Positions 11,079 to 22,062 of a stretch of DNA of 64,000 nucleotides are shown piece after piece. The first letter of the stretch is position 1; each line of letters opens with the position of its first letter. The notes below the pieces were generated by a model. The model was not told where the DNA came from. It saw nothing but the letters and a program-made list of their open reading frames with translations, and searched no databases. This DNA is from Alternaria dauci (lineage: Eukaryota; Ascomycota; Dothideomycetes; Pleosporales; Pleosporaceae). The stretch spans positions 2,542,001-2,606,000 of the forward strand of contig NC_091280.1 in the NCBI RefSeq assembly GCF_042100115.1, written 5' to 3'. Position numbers and translations under genes: made by a program.

Positions 11079-12797
11079 CACCCACAACACGAAGCCGAGC
11101 TTGTACGATACGTCAAGACGCTTACTGAGCGACGTTTGCCACCTACAAGGACGACGATACGTCAATTTGCTTCATCTTTGGCTGGAAAAGAGGTTTCGGA
11201 TAGCTGGGTTACACGCTTCATCAACCGGAACGCCTCTCATCTCATCTCACGCTGGCAACAAGGGATGGACCGGTTACGCCACAAATCCGATTAGGGGAGA
11301 AGTACAGCTTGTATTTCAAGCTCTTACACGATAAGATGGAAGAGTACAACGTACAACCCACCCATATATTTAATATGGACAAGAAGGGATTTCGACTCGG
11401 GGAACTTAGAAGATCAAAACGGGTGTTCGACAAGGTCCTTTACAGCCAAAAGGGGGTTACTGCAACGCTTCAAGACGGCTCAACGGAGTGGATAACTGTC
11501 CTGGCTTGTATCTGTTCAGATGGCTCCGTTTTGAGTCCTTCACTCATCTTCCAGGGATCCAATGGAGCTGTTCAATCAAGCTGGGTTGATGCTATACAAG
11601 CAGGGGAGCACTCAGTCTTTGTAACCTTATCTCCCTCCGGCTAGAGCAACAACGATATAGGACTTGCTTAGCTCAAGGAGGTTTTCGAACGAGAGACTAG
11701 ACGATACGCTTCAACTAAGTACCGGTTACTACTCCTTGACGGCTATGGATCTTATGTAACAATGGACTTTATTAATTATTGCACCGACAACAACATCCTG
11801 TTGGCTGTATTTCCCCCCCTCACGCTACCCATACGCTTCAACCCCTTGACGTTAGGATGTTCAAACCTCTCTCAAACGCTTACTCAACTGCGTTGGCTGG
11901 ATACCTTCAGAACAGTCAGGGGTTGCTCAATTTGACCAGGAGACTTCTTCCCGCTCTTCTGGAGCTCTTGGACCTCTGTATTCAAACCTCCACTCATCAA
12001 GAGATCTTTTAAAGCCACTGGTATACACCCAGCTAACCCAGACGCTGCACTCAAGAAGTTTGCCAAGGAGGCTTCAGATTCTGACAGCAGCCAGTCAGTA
12101 CTCTCCGGGGAGGGTTGGCTCAAGCTTAAGTCAATTGTACGCCGTGAGGTGAAGGATCAGAGCAGCAAGGACGTCAAAAAGCTTGAACGAAGTTTGCACC
12201 ACATTGCAGCTCAAAACAGTATCCTCCGTGAAGAGGTTAGGGGCCTTAGGGACTCTCTAGCCATCAAAAAGAGACGGGATAACAAGTCCTACACCCTACA
12301 GCTTGAAAGCAATCAGGGGTATCATGGGGGAGCTGTTTTCTGGTCACCTAAGCGTGTACAACAAGCTCGGGATGATGAGGTATCACGACAACAACAAGCT
12401 GTACAACAACAACAACTTCAAAAAGCCGAGATAGCTGAGATGAAGGAGCAAGCTCGTCTCTGCAAGCTTCAGCTACTCCAGGAGAAGCGTGTTGAGCGGG
12501 AGAGACGTCAGGAGGTGCGGAGGAAGGAGATAGCTGCAAAGCTGGCTGAGAAACAACACCAGAAGAGGCTCCGCGACGCTGAAAAAGCTATACAATTGCC
12601 CCCAAAAGGGTAAGCGCAAGGCTTCAAAAGCTTATAAGCCAGCTACAAAGCGTCAGAGACGTATTAGTGTTGCTACAGCTTCTGTAGAAGCCCAGGTAGT
12701 TGCACAGCTAGTTCCACCCAGAGCCACCAAAACGCGGGCAATCCGCACCCCCAAAAATATTTGGAATGGCGCAAAATATTTGCAGACCTGTATATAG
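11079..12797 (+). pseudogene. T5b transposase remnant
   Basis: The same truncated frame as T5a: it starts within VHPQHEAELV, with stops after LRHKSD and at the Trp codon of SG-W-SNN. Here the third catalytic block reads LQPLDV, so the Asp lost in the left arm is kept in this arm. The C-terminal part (from 12149) is open for about 150 codons and includes YHGGAVFWSPKRV. A terminal block similar to the R-x4-TP tail of the other families lies just before the stop. Confidence 0.82.
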
Positions 12798-12921
12798 TAT
12801 AAACCCAGCTTTGCGCAATTTTATCACGATTTGTTGTTACGCTACAGCTGCAATACTTATGAATATATTGTGTTGTTAGTAGGGCGTTAACTGAACCTGG
12901 GCGTTGAGTGACCGTGCACTG
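11079..12921 (+). mobile_element. T5b, pogo-like transposon lacking its 5' end
   Basis: The mirror copy of T5a, truncated at exactly the same base against the opposite end of T6. Its intact right terminus abuts T4b through TA 12922-12923. The missing T5 5' terminus is not present anywhere in the window. Confidence 0.9.
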
Positions 12922-12923
12922 TA

Positions 12924-15036
12924 CTGAGGATCACCGCGAAACGCCGGCCACCGCGAAACGCCTGATCCGTGCATGCAACACCAAAACCTCAACAACGTGT
13001 AACTCTATTAATATAAACTCAATAGAGGCTGCACTCGCAGCTATAGAATTGCTAGAATCTGGAGAAAAACTTGTGTATACGCAAATCGCGAGAAAGTATG
13101 GTGTTGAGCCTACAACGCTCGCTCGTAGGCATAAAGGCGCATTAACCTCGCTCGAAACCCGCTTCTAAAATCAGCAGGCTCTCCACCCACAGCAAGAACA
13201 GGAGCTCCTCCTCTATATCAAACAGCTTACTAGGCGAGGCCTTCCACCAACACAAGCTATGATACGAAATTTTAGCTCACAGATTGCGAAGAGACAGCTT
13301 AGAGTAAACTGGGTCGATCGCTTTATCTACCGGTATCCTGATAAGCTTATCTCAAAATAGATGACAGGCATCGACAATAGTCGCCACAAGGCTGATTCAG
13401 GGAGAAAGTATAGTCTCTACTTTGATCTCCTGCGCGAAAAAATTAAGCAGTATCACGTTAAGCCTCGTCACATCTACAACATAGATGAGAAGGGCTTCCT
13501 CCTTAGTGTCCTAGGTAGATCAAAGAGGATCTTTGATAGACCCTCGTACGAGAAAGAAAAGAGGAGGAGCACTATCCAGGATAGATCGAGAGAGTGGATA
13601 ACACTGCTAGCCTGCATCTGCGCTGATGGATCTCACCTTAAGCCTGCGCTCATCTACAAGTCAGCCTCAAGCTCCATACAGGACTCCTAGCTACAGGCGC
13701 TCGATCATAAGACTCATCAGGTTCGAGTCTCCTCCTCACCCTCTAGCTAGACGAACAACGATATTGGCCTCGCGTGGCTTAAACAGGTGTTCGATCGCGG
13801 TACAAAGGCGAAGGCTCGATCTTCCTATCGATTACTTATCCTTGATAGCTATGGATCTCACCTTACAATAGATTTTATCGAGTACTGCAATCAGAACAAG
13901 ATCCTCCTTATAGTATATCCACCTCATGCAACCCACACGCTGCAGCCGCTCAACGTCGCTATGTTTAAACCTCTCTCCTTAGCTTACCAGGCTAAGATAT
14001 CAGATTTCATAGAGAGGAGCCAAGGTCTTACCTCAATGAGCAAGAGAGATTTCTTCCCCCTCTTCTACCAAGCCTGGCAGGATTCCTTTAAGGAAACGAC
14101 GATCCTAAAGGCTTTTGAGGTTACAGGCCTCTCACCCTTTAACCCAGAAGTAATCCTTCAACGCTTTGCTATATCTCCTCCCTCAAGCGATAGCGAGTCC
14201 TCAGCCTTAAGCGCCTCAAACTGGAGGAAGACTGAAGGCCTTCTGCGTCAGGTAGTGAAGGATCGAGGTGATAGACGAGCTCAAAAGCTGGGCCAAGCTT
14301 TCCACCAAATCTCAACTCAAAAGACTCTTCTTGAGCATGAGGTGAAGGGCCTACGCGAGGCTCTAATCAATGAGCGAACGCGCAGGAAGCGAGGCAAGCC
14401 TCTCCTACTGCAGGAGCCTGAGGAGTATCAAGGTGGAGCTGTATTCTGGTCTCCAAGGAAGGTGAAGGAGGCACGTGATCGTCAGCAGCTCCAGGAGCGC
14501 GAGGAGGAGCAGCTACAACACCAAAAGGCTGAGGCAAACAGGCTTCGTGAGGAGGCAAGGCATTCAAAGGTAAGGGAGAAGGAAATGAGGCGTCAGGCAA
14601 GAGATGCGGCTAGGTCGGTGAGGGAGAAGGAGAAGGCTAAGAAGGCTGCTGAAAAGGCTTCTAGGGCAGCCGCTCGCAGGACTGCAAAACGACTCCAATA
14701 AGCTCTCAAAACCTCCCAAAAGAGTAAGAAGCGTAGCCTTAAGGCTCCTGCTAGAGCTACTGCTAAAAAGAGAGCTATTGTGAGGCCTGCAGGTGATAGA
14801 GAGCCTCAAGGTGCTGTCGCAGGCGCACCAGCTATCTAGTCACGACGCGGCCGCGCAATTACTACTCCAAAGCGATATTTGTAGCGCAATATGCTATATA
14901 GCCTCTGTAGACCATACTTCGAAAAAAGATCGCGATAATAGCTATTGTGTGAGGCTCTATAACCTCGAGTTGTTGGGCTGTTTTGGTGTTCGGATCGGGC
15001 GTTTCGCGGTGGCCGGCGTTTCGCGGTGATCCTCGG
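12924..15036 (+). mobile_element. T4b, pogo-like transposon, right palindrome arm
   Basis: A 2,113-bp mirror copy of T4a with the same termini and TA at 12922-12923 and 15037-15038. Its outer terminus and that of T4a form the two ends of the whole 10,063-bp composite. Confidence 0.95.
13013..14884 (+). pseudogene. T4b transposase, start and catalytic codons lost
   Basis: The same protein as T4a, but the start codon reads ATA at 13013. The third catalytic Asp is Asn (LQPLNVAMF), the second catalytic block reads LILDSYGSH, and the conserved Trp codon is TAG. A 304-codon open stretch from 13787 keeps the C-terminal half, with GGAVFWSPRKV and the coiled-coil-like tail. All these changes are transitions relative to T4a. 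Confidence 0.88.
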
Positions 15037-15043
15037 TACTGTA

Positions 15044-15290
15044 CCTTGTCCGTGCGCCAATTGCGCCGAAACCAGGTATGCGCCACTTTTTCTCAACAAC
15101 ACCACAAACAACAATGACTAATCTCGAAGAAGCGCTTGCAGAGTGTGACTCAATACTCCCTGGCGACAAGGTCTTGTGGTAGAGAACAGCTGATGCCCAC
15201 GGTGTTGTTCGCTCAACCTTGACGCGCAGGCGCCGCTGTGAAACGCGGCGTTGTGTATTTTTAAGAGATGTGCATAAGTAACCCAGTTGC
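15044..15290 (+). mobile_element. T7, 5' fragment of another pogo-like family
   Basis: After the T4b terminus and the short string TACTGTA, a new terminus begins (CCTTGTCCGTGCGCC). TGCGCC is repeated at 15062 and 15079, the 17-bp spacing used by the other families. A frame from ATG 15114 reads MTNLEEALAECDSILPGDK, then a stop, then a helix-turn-helix-like HGVVRSTLTRRRR. No core or right terminus follows. The right boundary is approximate. Confidence 0.6.
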
Positions 15291-16588
15291 GCCAGCCGGG
15301 ACAACATGGCGAGAAGCAGCACTGCAATACCACGCAGGCGTGTGTAGCACAAACAAAGCGCGACTATCACCGTACTACGCCAACCGCTATAATGTATAGC
15401 TCTATAGGCTGGCCGGGGCTAGGTCGAAAAACTATGCAGTGTGGATCTGTGCATCATGTGCACGGGCATAAGCGGTACGGTAGCGGCAGAAGCTCGGCCG
15501 TGGGCCAAGCTGAGTGGGCTTCTGGGCTTCGGACTGTCTGTCTCATACAACGCGTGCGCACCTACGACGGCAATCGTGGAAAAGACTCCATCCTAAGCAA
15601 CTGTATCCCGCAAAAAATCCCCTTGCAAGCGCGTTGTCGTCACGTACCGCCGAATCACCCTGAACGCCACGTAGCAACAGCGCAGCGTTCAGACCGTCGA
15701 CAGGGTCTTGTGCTGAATACTTTCGATCTTTGGCGAGGGATGCCGCTCGACTCGAACCGCACTCTTCATGCTTGGATGAAGCAGTACAAACAGAAAAAGA
15801 ACACAGATAAAATGCCAACCGAGCCAGAGAAACGTGATTTACTTGGGTTTACCGATGTTGAGGCGGAACACCCCAAGTGGTACATCCGGAGGCTGTGGCT
15901 CGTCGCAGAGAACGACCGCAAACCATTCCCCGTGCTCTTGGACCCGCAAGTTCAGGAGCTTGCAACGCAGGTAAACAAGGTGGTCAATAGGTTCGTGAAG
16001 GATGAGGATATGCGGCATGAAGAGCTGTGTGGCGGCGCTTTTCTCGAAAAGGACGCTGCACATATACCCGACGAGCTAGGTTTCGGGTTGCGCATCTGGG
16101 GCGACGGTTCTGGGAAATGAAGCGGAAGCTGCAACTTGACCTTAGTCGGCTCCTGAGCAACAAGCCAGATTTCACCGGCATATTACACGACGTCATACCG
16201 CCCACAAAGAAACTCTACGCCATCAGTCCCCATCGCAAACCGTACAGTGACATGGAGGTTGAGTTTAGAAACTTCAACCGAGCATTGGACCATTGGGAAA
16301 CGCTTATCAGAACGCGCATAGCTTCCCCTAGTGTTGTACGTCCGCCAGTCAAGGATCACCTCGAGGTGCTAGCCGCCAAAAGGGCATTCGAGGATCGCGT
16401 AGCTATGCTTCAAAAGTTGGGTCCAAGATCGCACATAGACTTTCCTTTCGAAGGATGGACCATTTCCCTTGCCCTTTTTTTTCGAAGGTCTGTTGGGTAG
16501 CACTTACATGCCTCTTCCGTTTAAGGATCTGGTGGATCGTTTGAGAACTATCAACCGGCCCCTATATGATGCTGTCCGCCGTAGTGAG
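15287..16588 (+). pseudogene. Hypothetical gene, broken by frameshifts
   Basis: I do not recognise this protein. A 277-codon frame (15287-16120) ends with GLRIWGDGSGK; its better half starts near MPLDSNRTLHAW at 15740. A second frame continues from about 16118 (MKRKLQLDLSRLLSNK) to 16500, and a third resumes after a run of eight T (about 16473) to a stop near 16588 with MPLPFKDLVDRLRTIN. Read together they look like one soluble protein, rich in Pro and charged residues, with two frame breaks. Neither break has a convincing splice pair. The homopolymer break could be a sequencing error or a true mutation. It lies between T7 and T8. Confidence 0.45.
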
Positions 16589-17071
16589 TAGTCTGAGTAG
16601 TGGGACACCAACGTACAACTCGCTGGGTATTCGAGATTCCAGGACTTTGAATGCACTCTCATGCACTTGTAGCTTCCGCTTTACACACGCGGTTCACTGG
16701 TCGTCTCACTCGGAGCATGAATTGTCCAGTATACACCTCTTCTGAAAAGGCTTAGACCATGTAGACATCCCAATCTGGTTAGTCCAAGTATCAAGCCGAA
16801 GATGGACTCATGGCAATGTTGATGAAAGCTAGCACTATTTGGTAAGGCCACTACTGAACGAGAAAGGCGTAGCATGGGACCAAAAGTCGCCTGCTTACAG
16901 AAACCGTAAGCTGCAAGCGCATGAGAGTGTACTGTGAGCGTAGGTCGTCGGTTGCTTCCATGCCTGACTTGCATCGTTCCGATCATGCAGGGACAGGCAG
17001 CACGAGGGTGATGATGCTTATCTAGTCAACATACATGGTCAGAACGTGCTTACTATGGCACGCCCCGCACC
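16589..17071. other. Unique sequence, no gene seen
   Basis: A non-repetitive stretch between the broken hypothetical gene and T8. Short frames on the minus strand have no recognisable domain. Confidence 0.5.
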
Positions 17072-17073
17072 TA

Positions 17074-19169
17074 CCGTGTCTGTGCGCGCAATGCCCATGT
17101 TCGCGCAATGCCCGGTTCCCAACACCATAACTTTATGAAAAATGAGGCTGTATCACCACCAACAATAGCTATAATTACGAGATTTCATAGAGTTGTAGTA
17201 ATTATATCATTGCGATTAACTTGTGCTACTTATATTTACCTGGAAGCTTAGTGGTGCGGCCGTGACGGGTCGTTTGAGTTGGGACGGCTGGTGCAGCCAC
17301 CTCAGCTTCTACATGAGATGGAGCAACAACAACACGTTTCTGACGCTTCTGCTTTTGGGTAGAGCTTTGTGAGGCCTTTCGCTTACCGTTTTGGGACAGT
17401 TGTATAGCTTTTTTAGCGTCACGGGCTGCTTTTTGGGCTGCCTTTTTAGCCACCTTAGCGGCTTTCTCCCTCTCCCGCTCCTCCTTGAGTCTCTCTCTCT
17501 CAACACGCTTCTCCTCAGCTTGTTAGAGCTTATATAATTGAGCTTGCTCTCTTAGGTGAGATCTCTCAGCTTTTTGTAGTTGTTGTTGTTGTTTTTCTCG
17601 CTGTCGTACTACCTCATCTTCCTCCGCCCGACGGCACTTACGAGGTGACTAGAAGCTAGTACCACTATGGTACTCCTCTGGGTTATTGAGTTGTAGAGTA
17701 TAGCTCTTCTTCTTGTGTCTCTTTTTAACAAGGAGAGCCTCCTTAAGTCCTCTCATCTTATGGTGGAGGAGCTCATTTCGTACAGTGAGATGATGGAGGG
17801 TTCTGCGGAGCTTCTTAGTCTCCTTTGTCCTCTTATCTTGACTGATTTGGCGTACAAGAGTCTCTATTTTGAGCCAATCCGAGCTACTAAGTACTGACGT
17901 TGAGCTTTCATCTGAACTTGAAGCTTCTTTGATGAATCTTTTAAGTACAACGTTCCGGTTTGGTGGCTCGATACTAGTAGCTTTAAAGGCTTTTCTGATG
18001 TTTGCCTCGGTGAAGGAGAGGCCCTAGGTACGCCAAAACAACGGGAAAAAGTCTCCTTTTGTTACTAGGAGGAGCCCTTAGCTGGCTTGAAGATGGGATG
18101 AGAGCTTAGATGAATAGGCATCCGATAGAGGCTTAAACATCACTACATCTAGTGGCTGAAGCGTATGGGTCGAATGAGGAGGAAACACAGCCAATAGGAT
18201 CTTGTGGGTGTTGCAATATCGAATAAAATCCATTGTTACATAGGATCCATGGCCGTCGACGATAAGTAATCGATACTTTGAGCGGGCTTTCCGTCTAGTC
18301 TCCCGATCGAACACCTCCTTGAGCCAAGCCAGCCCTATATCGTGGGTCGTCCAGCTAGAGGGAGATGAGCTGACAAAGACTGAGTGCTCTTCTTCTCTTA
18401 TAGAGGATACCCAGCTCGATTGTATGGTGTTGTTGGCCGATTCGTATATGATACTTGGCGCCAAAGCACTCCTATCCGAACAAATACAAGCTATCACCGT
18501 TATCCACTCTCTATTGCTATCTTGAACAGCTGCTGTTACCCCTTTCTTCTTATATATCCTCTTATCGAACACTCTTTTTGAGCGTCTGGTAACGCCAATC
18601 ATGAAGCCCTTTTCATCTATATTGTATATTTGCTCAGCTTCTAGCCCGTACTCCTTCATCTTATCGTGCAAAAGATCAAAGTACATGCTGTACTTAGTGG
18701 CTGAATTGGCTTTGTGACGTTGCCGGTCCATCCCAGTCTGCCAGCGTGATATGAGATGACTCTGGTTTCTGTTTATGAACTGAGTAACCTAGCTCTCTGA
18801 GACCTCTCTACTAACAACAGATGAAGTAAATGAGCGTATCATTGTACGGGTAGGTGGAATACGTCGATCGGTGAGCGATTTTACGTATTATACGAGTTCT
18901 ATCTTATGTTCTGGGTGGAGGGAAAGGTGGGCGAGATCACGTGGCTGAGTTTAGCCTTGGTGTCGCTGAGCGAGCGTTCGACAGTCAACACCATACTTTT
19001 TTGCGACTTAGGAGTACGAGAAAGATGCGCCTAAGTCGTGCGATTTAATGTCTTTAATCGCTTTCTGAATTAGGTCTATAGTGGTGGAGTTATGACGCGA
19101 TTAAGAGGGGTGGTTGTTGTGTTGGGGCTGGGCATTGCGCGAACATGGGCATTGCGCGCACAGACACGG
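17074..19169 (-). mobile_element. T8, pogo-like DNA transposon
   Basis: A 2,096-bp element with matching inverted termini (CCGTGTCTGTGCGCGCAATG), flanked by TA at 17072-17073 and 19170-19171 in unique DNA. CGCGCAATGCCC occurs at 17085 and 17102. The transposase lies on the minus strand. Confidence 0.94.
17226..19079 (-). pseudogene. T8 transposase, multiple stops
   Basis: A pogo-like transposase whose start codon has become ATA (19079). The helix-turn-helix is YGVDCRTLAQRH. A 217-codon open core (18078-18731) shows YNIDEKGF, LIVDGHGSY and LQPLDVVMF, so the catalytic Asp codons persist and the conserved Trp (SS-W-TTH) is intact. The tail is interrupted by stops but ends with the family signature KLPGKYK. 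The product would be non-functional. Confidence 0.88.
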
Positions 19170-19171
19170 TA

Positions 19172-19847
19172 GTGCTGACAGATCGCATATAGGGCGTCGT
19201 AGCGATTACATGGCTCGTCGATAGCACATTCGATCATCATTCTCTCACTACTACGTCGATGGACTTCAGCGTTTTGTCTATATGGCTGACCTGCCAACGC
19301 AGGTAACGTTATGCGTGATTGGTAGCGAGCGGTGGACTCCAAGCTCCATGCTCCATGATGCATTTCGCGGCTGGTATGCAATCTGTCTCGCCGCCCTGGC
19401 AGTTCTCATCTCTATTTGGCACTGTGATGTTGCTGCTCGCTGTCATTCTTAGAGTTGTTCGGAACGTAGACACCCAGAGTCGCGCGATCCGTTCAACTGG
19501 GTGTGGGGTCTCGGCATTTCGGGGCCAGCGACTGGAGCGAGCAGCGCTGCCACAGCCATATTTGCGATACAAATCGCTTACATCCATCCGTTACTATCAC
19601 TAGCATTGCGGCTTCACCTCATCACGCAGGCGCCCAGCGGCTTTGAGCAACTCCATCATGGGTTAATCGTGGTCCAACAGTGGTTAATCGCGATCCAACA
19701 GTGACCAGTTTCTTCTAAATGCTGCATGCAGACGTGGAGCCGCAATCGATGACTACTGTGACACGGTGATCACAGTATTGTGCATCGATTTGCATGTCTG
19801 ACTTGCGCGTTTTGCATGACGGAAAATACTCACGCGACAAGGGTCCC
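19172..19847. other. Unique sequence with a small tandem duplication
   Basis: No gene is supported. A 21-bp unit beginning GGTTAATCG is duplicated in tandem at 19661-19681 and 19682-19702, the copies differing by transitions. The stretch ends at the TA of T9 (19848-19849). Confidence 0.5.
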
Positions 19848-21450
19848 TACAGTGCCCGTGCGCGTGACGAGCCACTTCGCGTGACGAGCCACCAACAACA
19901 AGATCGGACGACAAAAAGATGAGGTTATTGAGCCACCCACAAAAGCTATTATCGTGAGATTTTTTGGTGTATTAATATATAGACGCTGCTGCAGCGTTTG
20001 CACTACTTATATCTCGCTGGCGTCTTAATTTGGCGGCCGCGCGCGCTGTTTTTAGGTGGGGGGGACGCCGCTAGCGGACCAGCGTTAACTCAACTTGATG
20101 CAGCAGTAACACGACAACGCTTTATTAGATTCTTTGCTACTTTATGTAAAGCTTTTCACTTACGCTTATTTACTATATCATGACTTTTTTAAGCAGTTAC
20201 AGCTTATTATTACTACTTTTTAAGCGCCCGTTACGTAGCTAGTTCCTTAGCGCGCTGTTAACGCTCGCGATTACGCTTAATTTTAGCCTATTATTAAGCT
20301 ACCTTTATAGCTTCTTAAACCTACTTCTTATAAGCTGTTACTACCGCTCTTACCTCTCTATCGCGAGTTTTTTAGAGTTATAGTTACGCGGCTTCGTCTA
20401 GTTTAGCGGCTTTACGCGCGCGCTCGCTAGTAAGCTTCCGCGGGCTGTAGAATATAGCGCTGCTGTGCCACTTATCGCCGTCTTATATAGCTAGTGTTAT
20501 AGACTTAGTTAGCCGCTTCTTAATAAGGTTAATCTCAGCACGAAGCTCCTTATTTTAGAGTTATAGAATCTTGTTATTAACCTATAGCGAGTGTAGGCCT
20601 TACGACAGCCGTTTAGCTTTAACTTTAGCCTTATCTACTACCGCAGCGTTAAAAATTTTACGCAGCTAAGGCTAGGTATTACTATTACCTTACTCCCTAA
20701 TTCCTAAGTCGTTATCTTATTATTATAGGTAGTTGTTAAAGCGTTAAAGTACTAGGTCTACCTCTATTAGCTATACGCCTATAGCTTAAAAACTCTTTAA
20801 AATAAGATCGTAAGTTATTATAGAGCTCTACGCTAGCTAAAAGTTACTAAAGAAGTCGCGTTTAGTAATCCTTAAGAGGCCTTAGGTTCGCTAGAGGTGC
20901 TAGGTAAGCTACTTAGTGTAGTGCTTTAAAAGTAGCGAGAAGAGTATAACATCTAACAGCTATAAGCTATAGGTTAAGTGTAGAGGATACACTATAACTA
21001 TAATACGTTTAGCTTTATAATACTCTAAAAACTTAGGTGTAAGGTAGCTACTATAGCCGTTAAGAAGTAGAAGGCGCTATTAATAGTAAGCTTTAGCTAC
21101 TATATAACGTTTAAATACCTATTAAAGCTAGGTAAGACCTAACTTATTATTAGACTATCCTAAAGCTAAGTAAGATATAAATACTTAGTATTATTAGGCG
21201 TCTAAAAGGTTATAAACCTAGCTTAATTAAACCCTAGAGGTGCCCTAGTAGATAAGAACGGGCAGTAATACATCGCTAGAAGCGTATACGCAAGCTAGCA
21301 GCGTTATCTATTCTCTATTACTATCCCTTACTACTATAGTGCGCTCTTTTACCTCCTAAACTACCTTAGAGAAGATCCTTTTAGTGCGGTTTACTATACT
21401 AACGAAGAAGCCCTTCTTATCTATATTATACGTGTTACGCACATTAATAC

Positions 21451-21921
21451 TATTACACAGGGGTTTGCTATACTTCTCTAAGCTCGATCCTTTCTAAGGC
21501 GAGATAGGTTTAGGCGATAGTCCGTGAGGTAGCGTATAGAATAATTAGGTGGAAAAGAGTTATTGTTGTAACCAAGAGATAAACGATACCAATTCTATAA
21601 ACGATAGAATAACTAGTTAACAATCTGTATAAGAGATAAACTATTTAAGTTAACTACAACAAGTGTAATAATAAGATCCAACACATTCTTATACCTATTG
21701 CGTTTAGTCCTGCCATCCCTTCCATCCCGTTCAGGAGGGATGTACGTGATGGCACTGCCATCCTATAACTCGCTGCCATCCCAGATGGCCAGCCTTAGCG
21801 GGATAGCACATCACGTGACGCTTAGCCCCGCGATAGTCATTACCTTCTAACGTAGTCGCTGGTTAGCCTTCAACCCCGACCCTCGCGTCAAGGAGAGAAT
21901 CCTTCTTATTACCTTATAATA
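21451..21921 (-). repeat. R1 3' LTR
   Basis: A 471-bp copy. It differs from the other LTR by G-to-A/C-to-T changes, including its terminal TG, now TA. Confidence 0.95.
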
Positions 21922-22000
21922 TTATCCCCCCTCTTAGGCGTATCGTCCCAATACCCTAGAACTTTGTTTTTCCGTGCCGCGCGTTGAGGCGTCGGCTGCA

Positions 22001-22006
22001 TATAAG
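22001..22006 (+). promoter_or_regulatory. TATA-like box for the R1 antisense ORF
   Basis: TATAAG lies 57 bp before the antisense ATG at 22063, followed by a pyrimidine-rich stretch (CCTCTTCCTTCCTTC) of the kind found at fungal transcription starts. Function is inferred. Confidence 0.4.
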
Positions 22007-22062
22007 GTCGGTAGGCCTCAGGCTGTTGTAGCCGCCTCTTCCTTCCTTCAGCGTCCCTAACC

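Larger units (their letters stand above)
11079..15036 (-). repeat. Right arm of the 3,958-bp inverted repeat
   Basis: The mirror image of 4974-8931, made of T5b, TA and T4b. It ends exactly at the outer terminus of T4b, followed by TA at 15037-15038. Differences from the left arm are single-base transitions, for example a C/T change in the T5 HAT-H/Y codon and a G/A change in its PL-D/N-V codon. Confidence 0.95.

Noticed and set aside
4974..15036. Palindrome as a pure assembly artefact
   Set aside because: The arms differ at scattered C/T and G/A positions, including catalytic codons, so they are independent copies. Artefact is not fully excluded without spanning reads.
4716..15290. T3 and T7 as the two halves of one element split by the palindrome
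   Set aside because: Both fragments are 5' ends in the same orientation with different terminal motifs and different N-terminal proteins.
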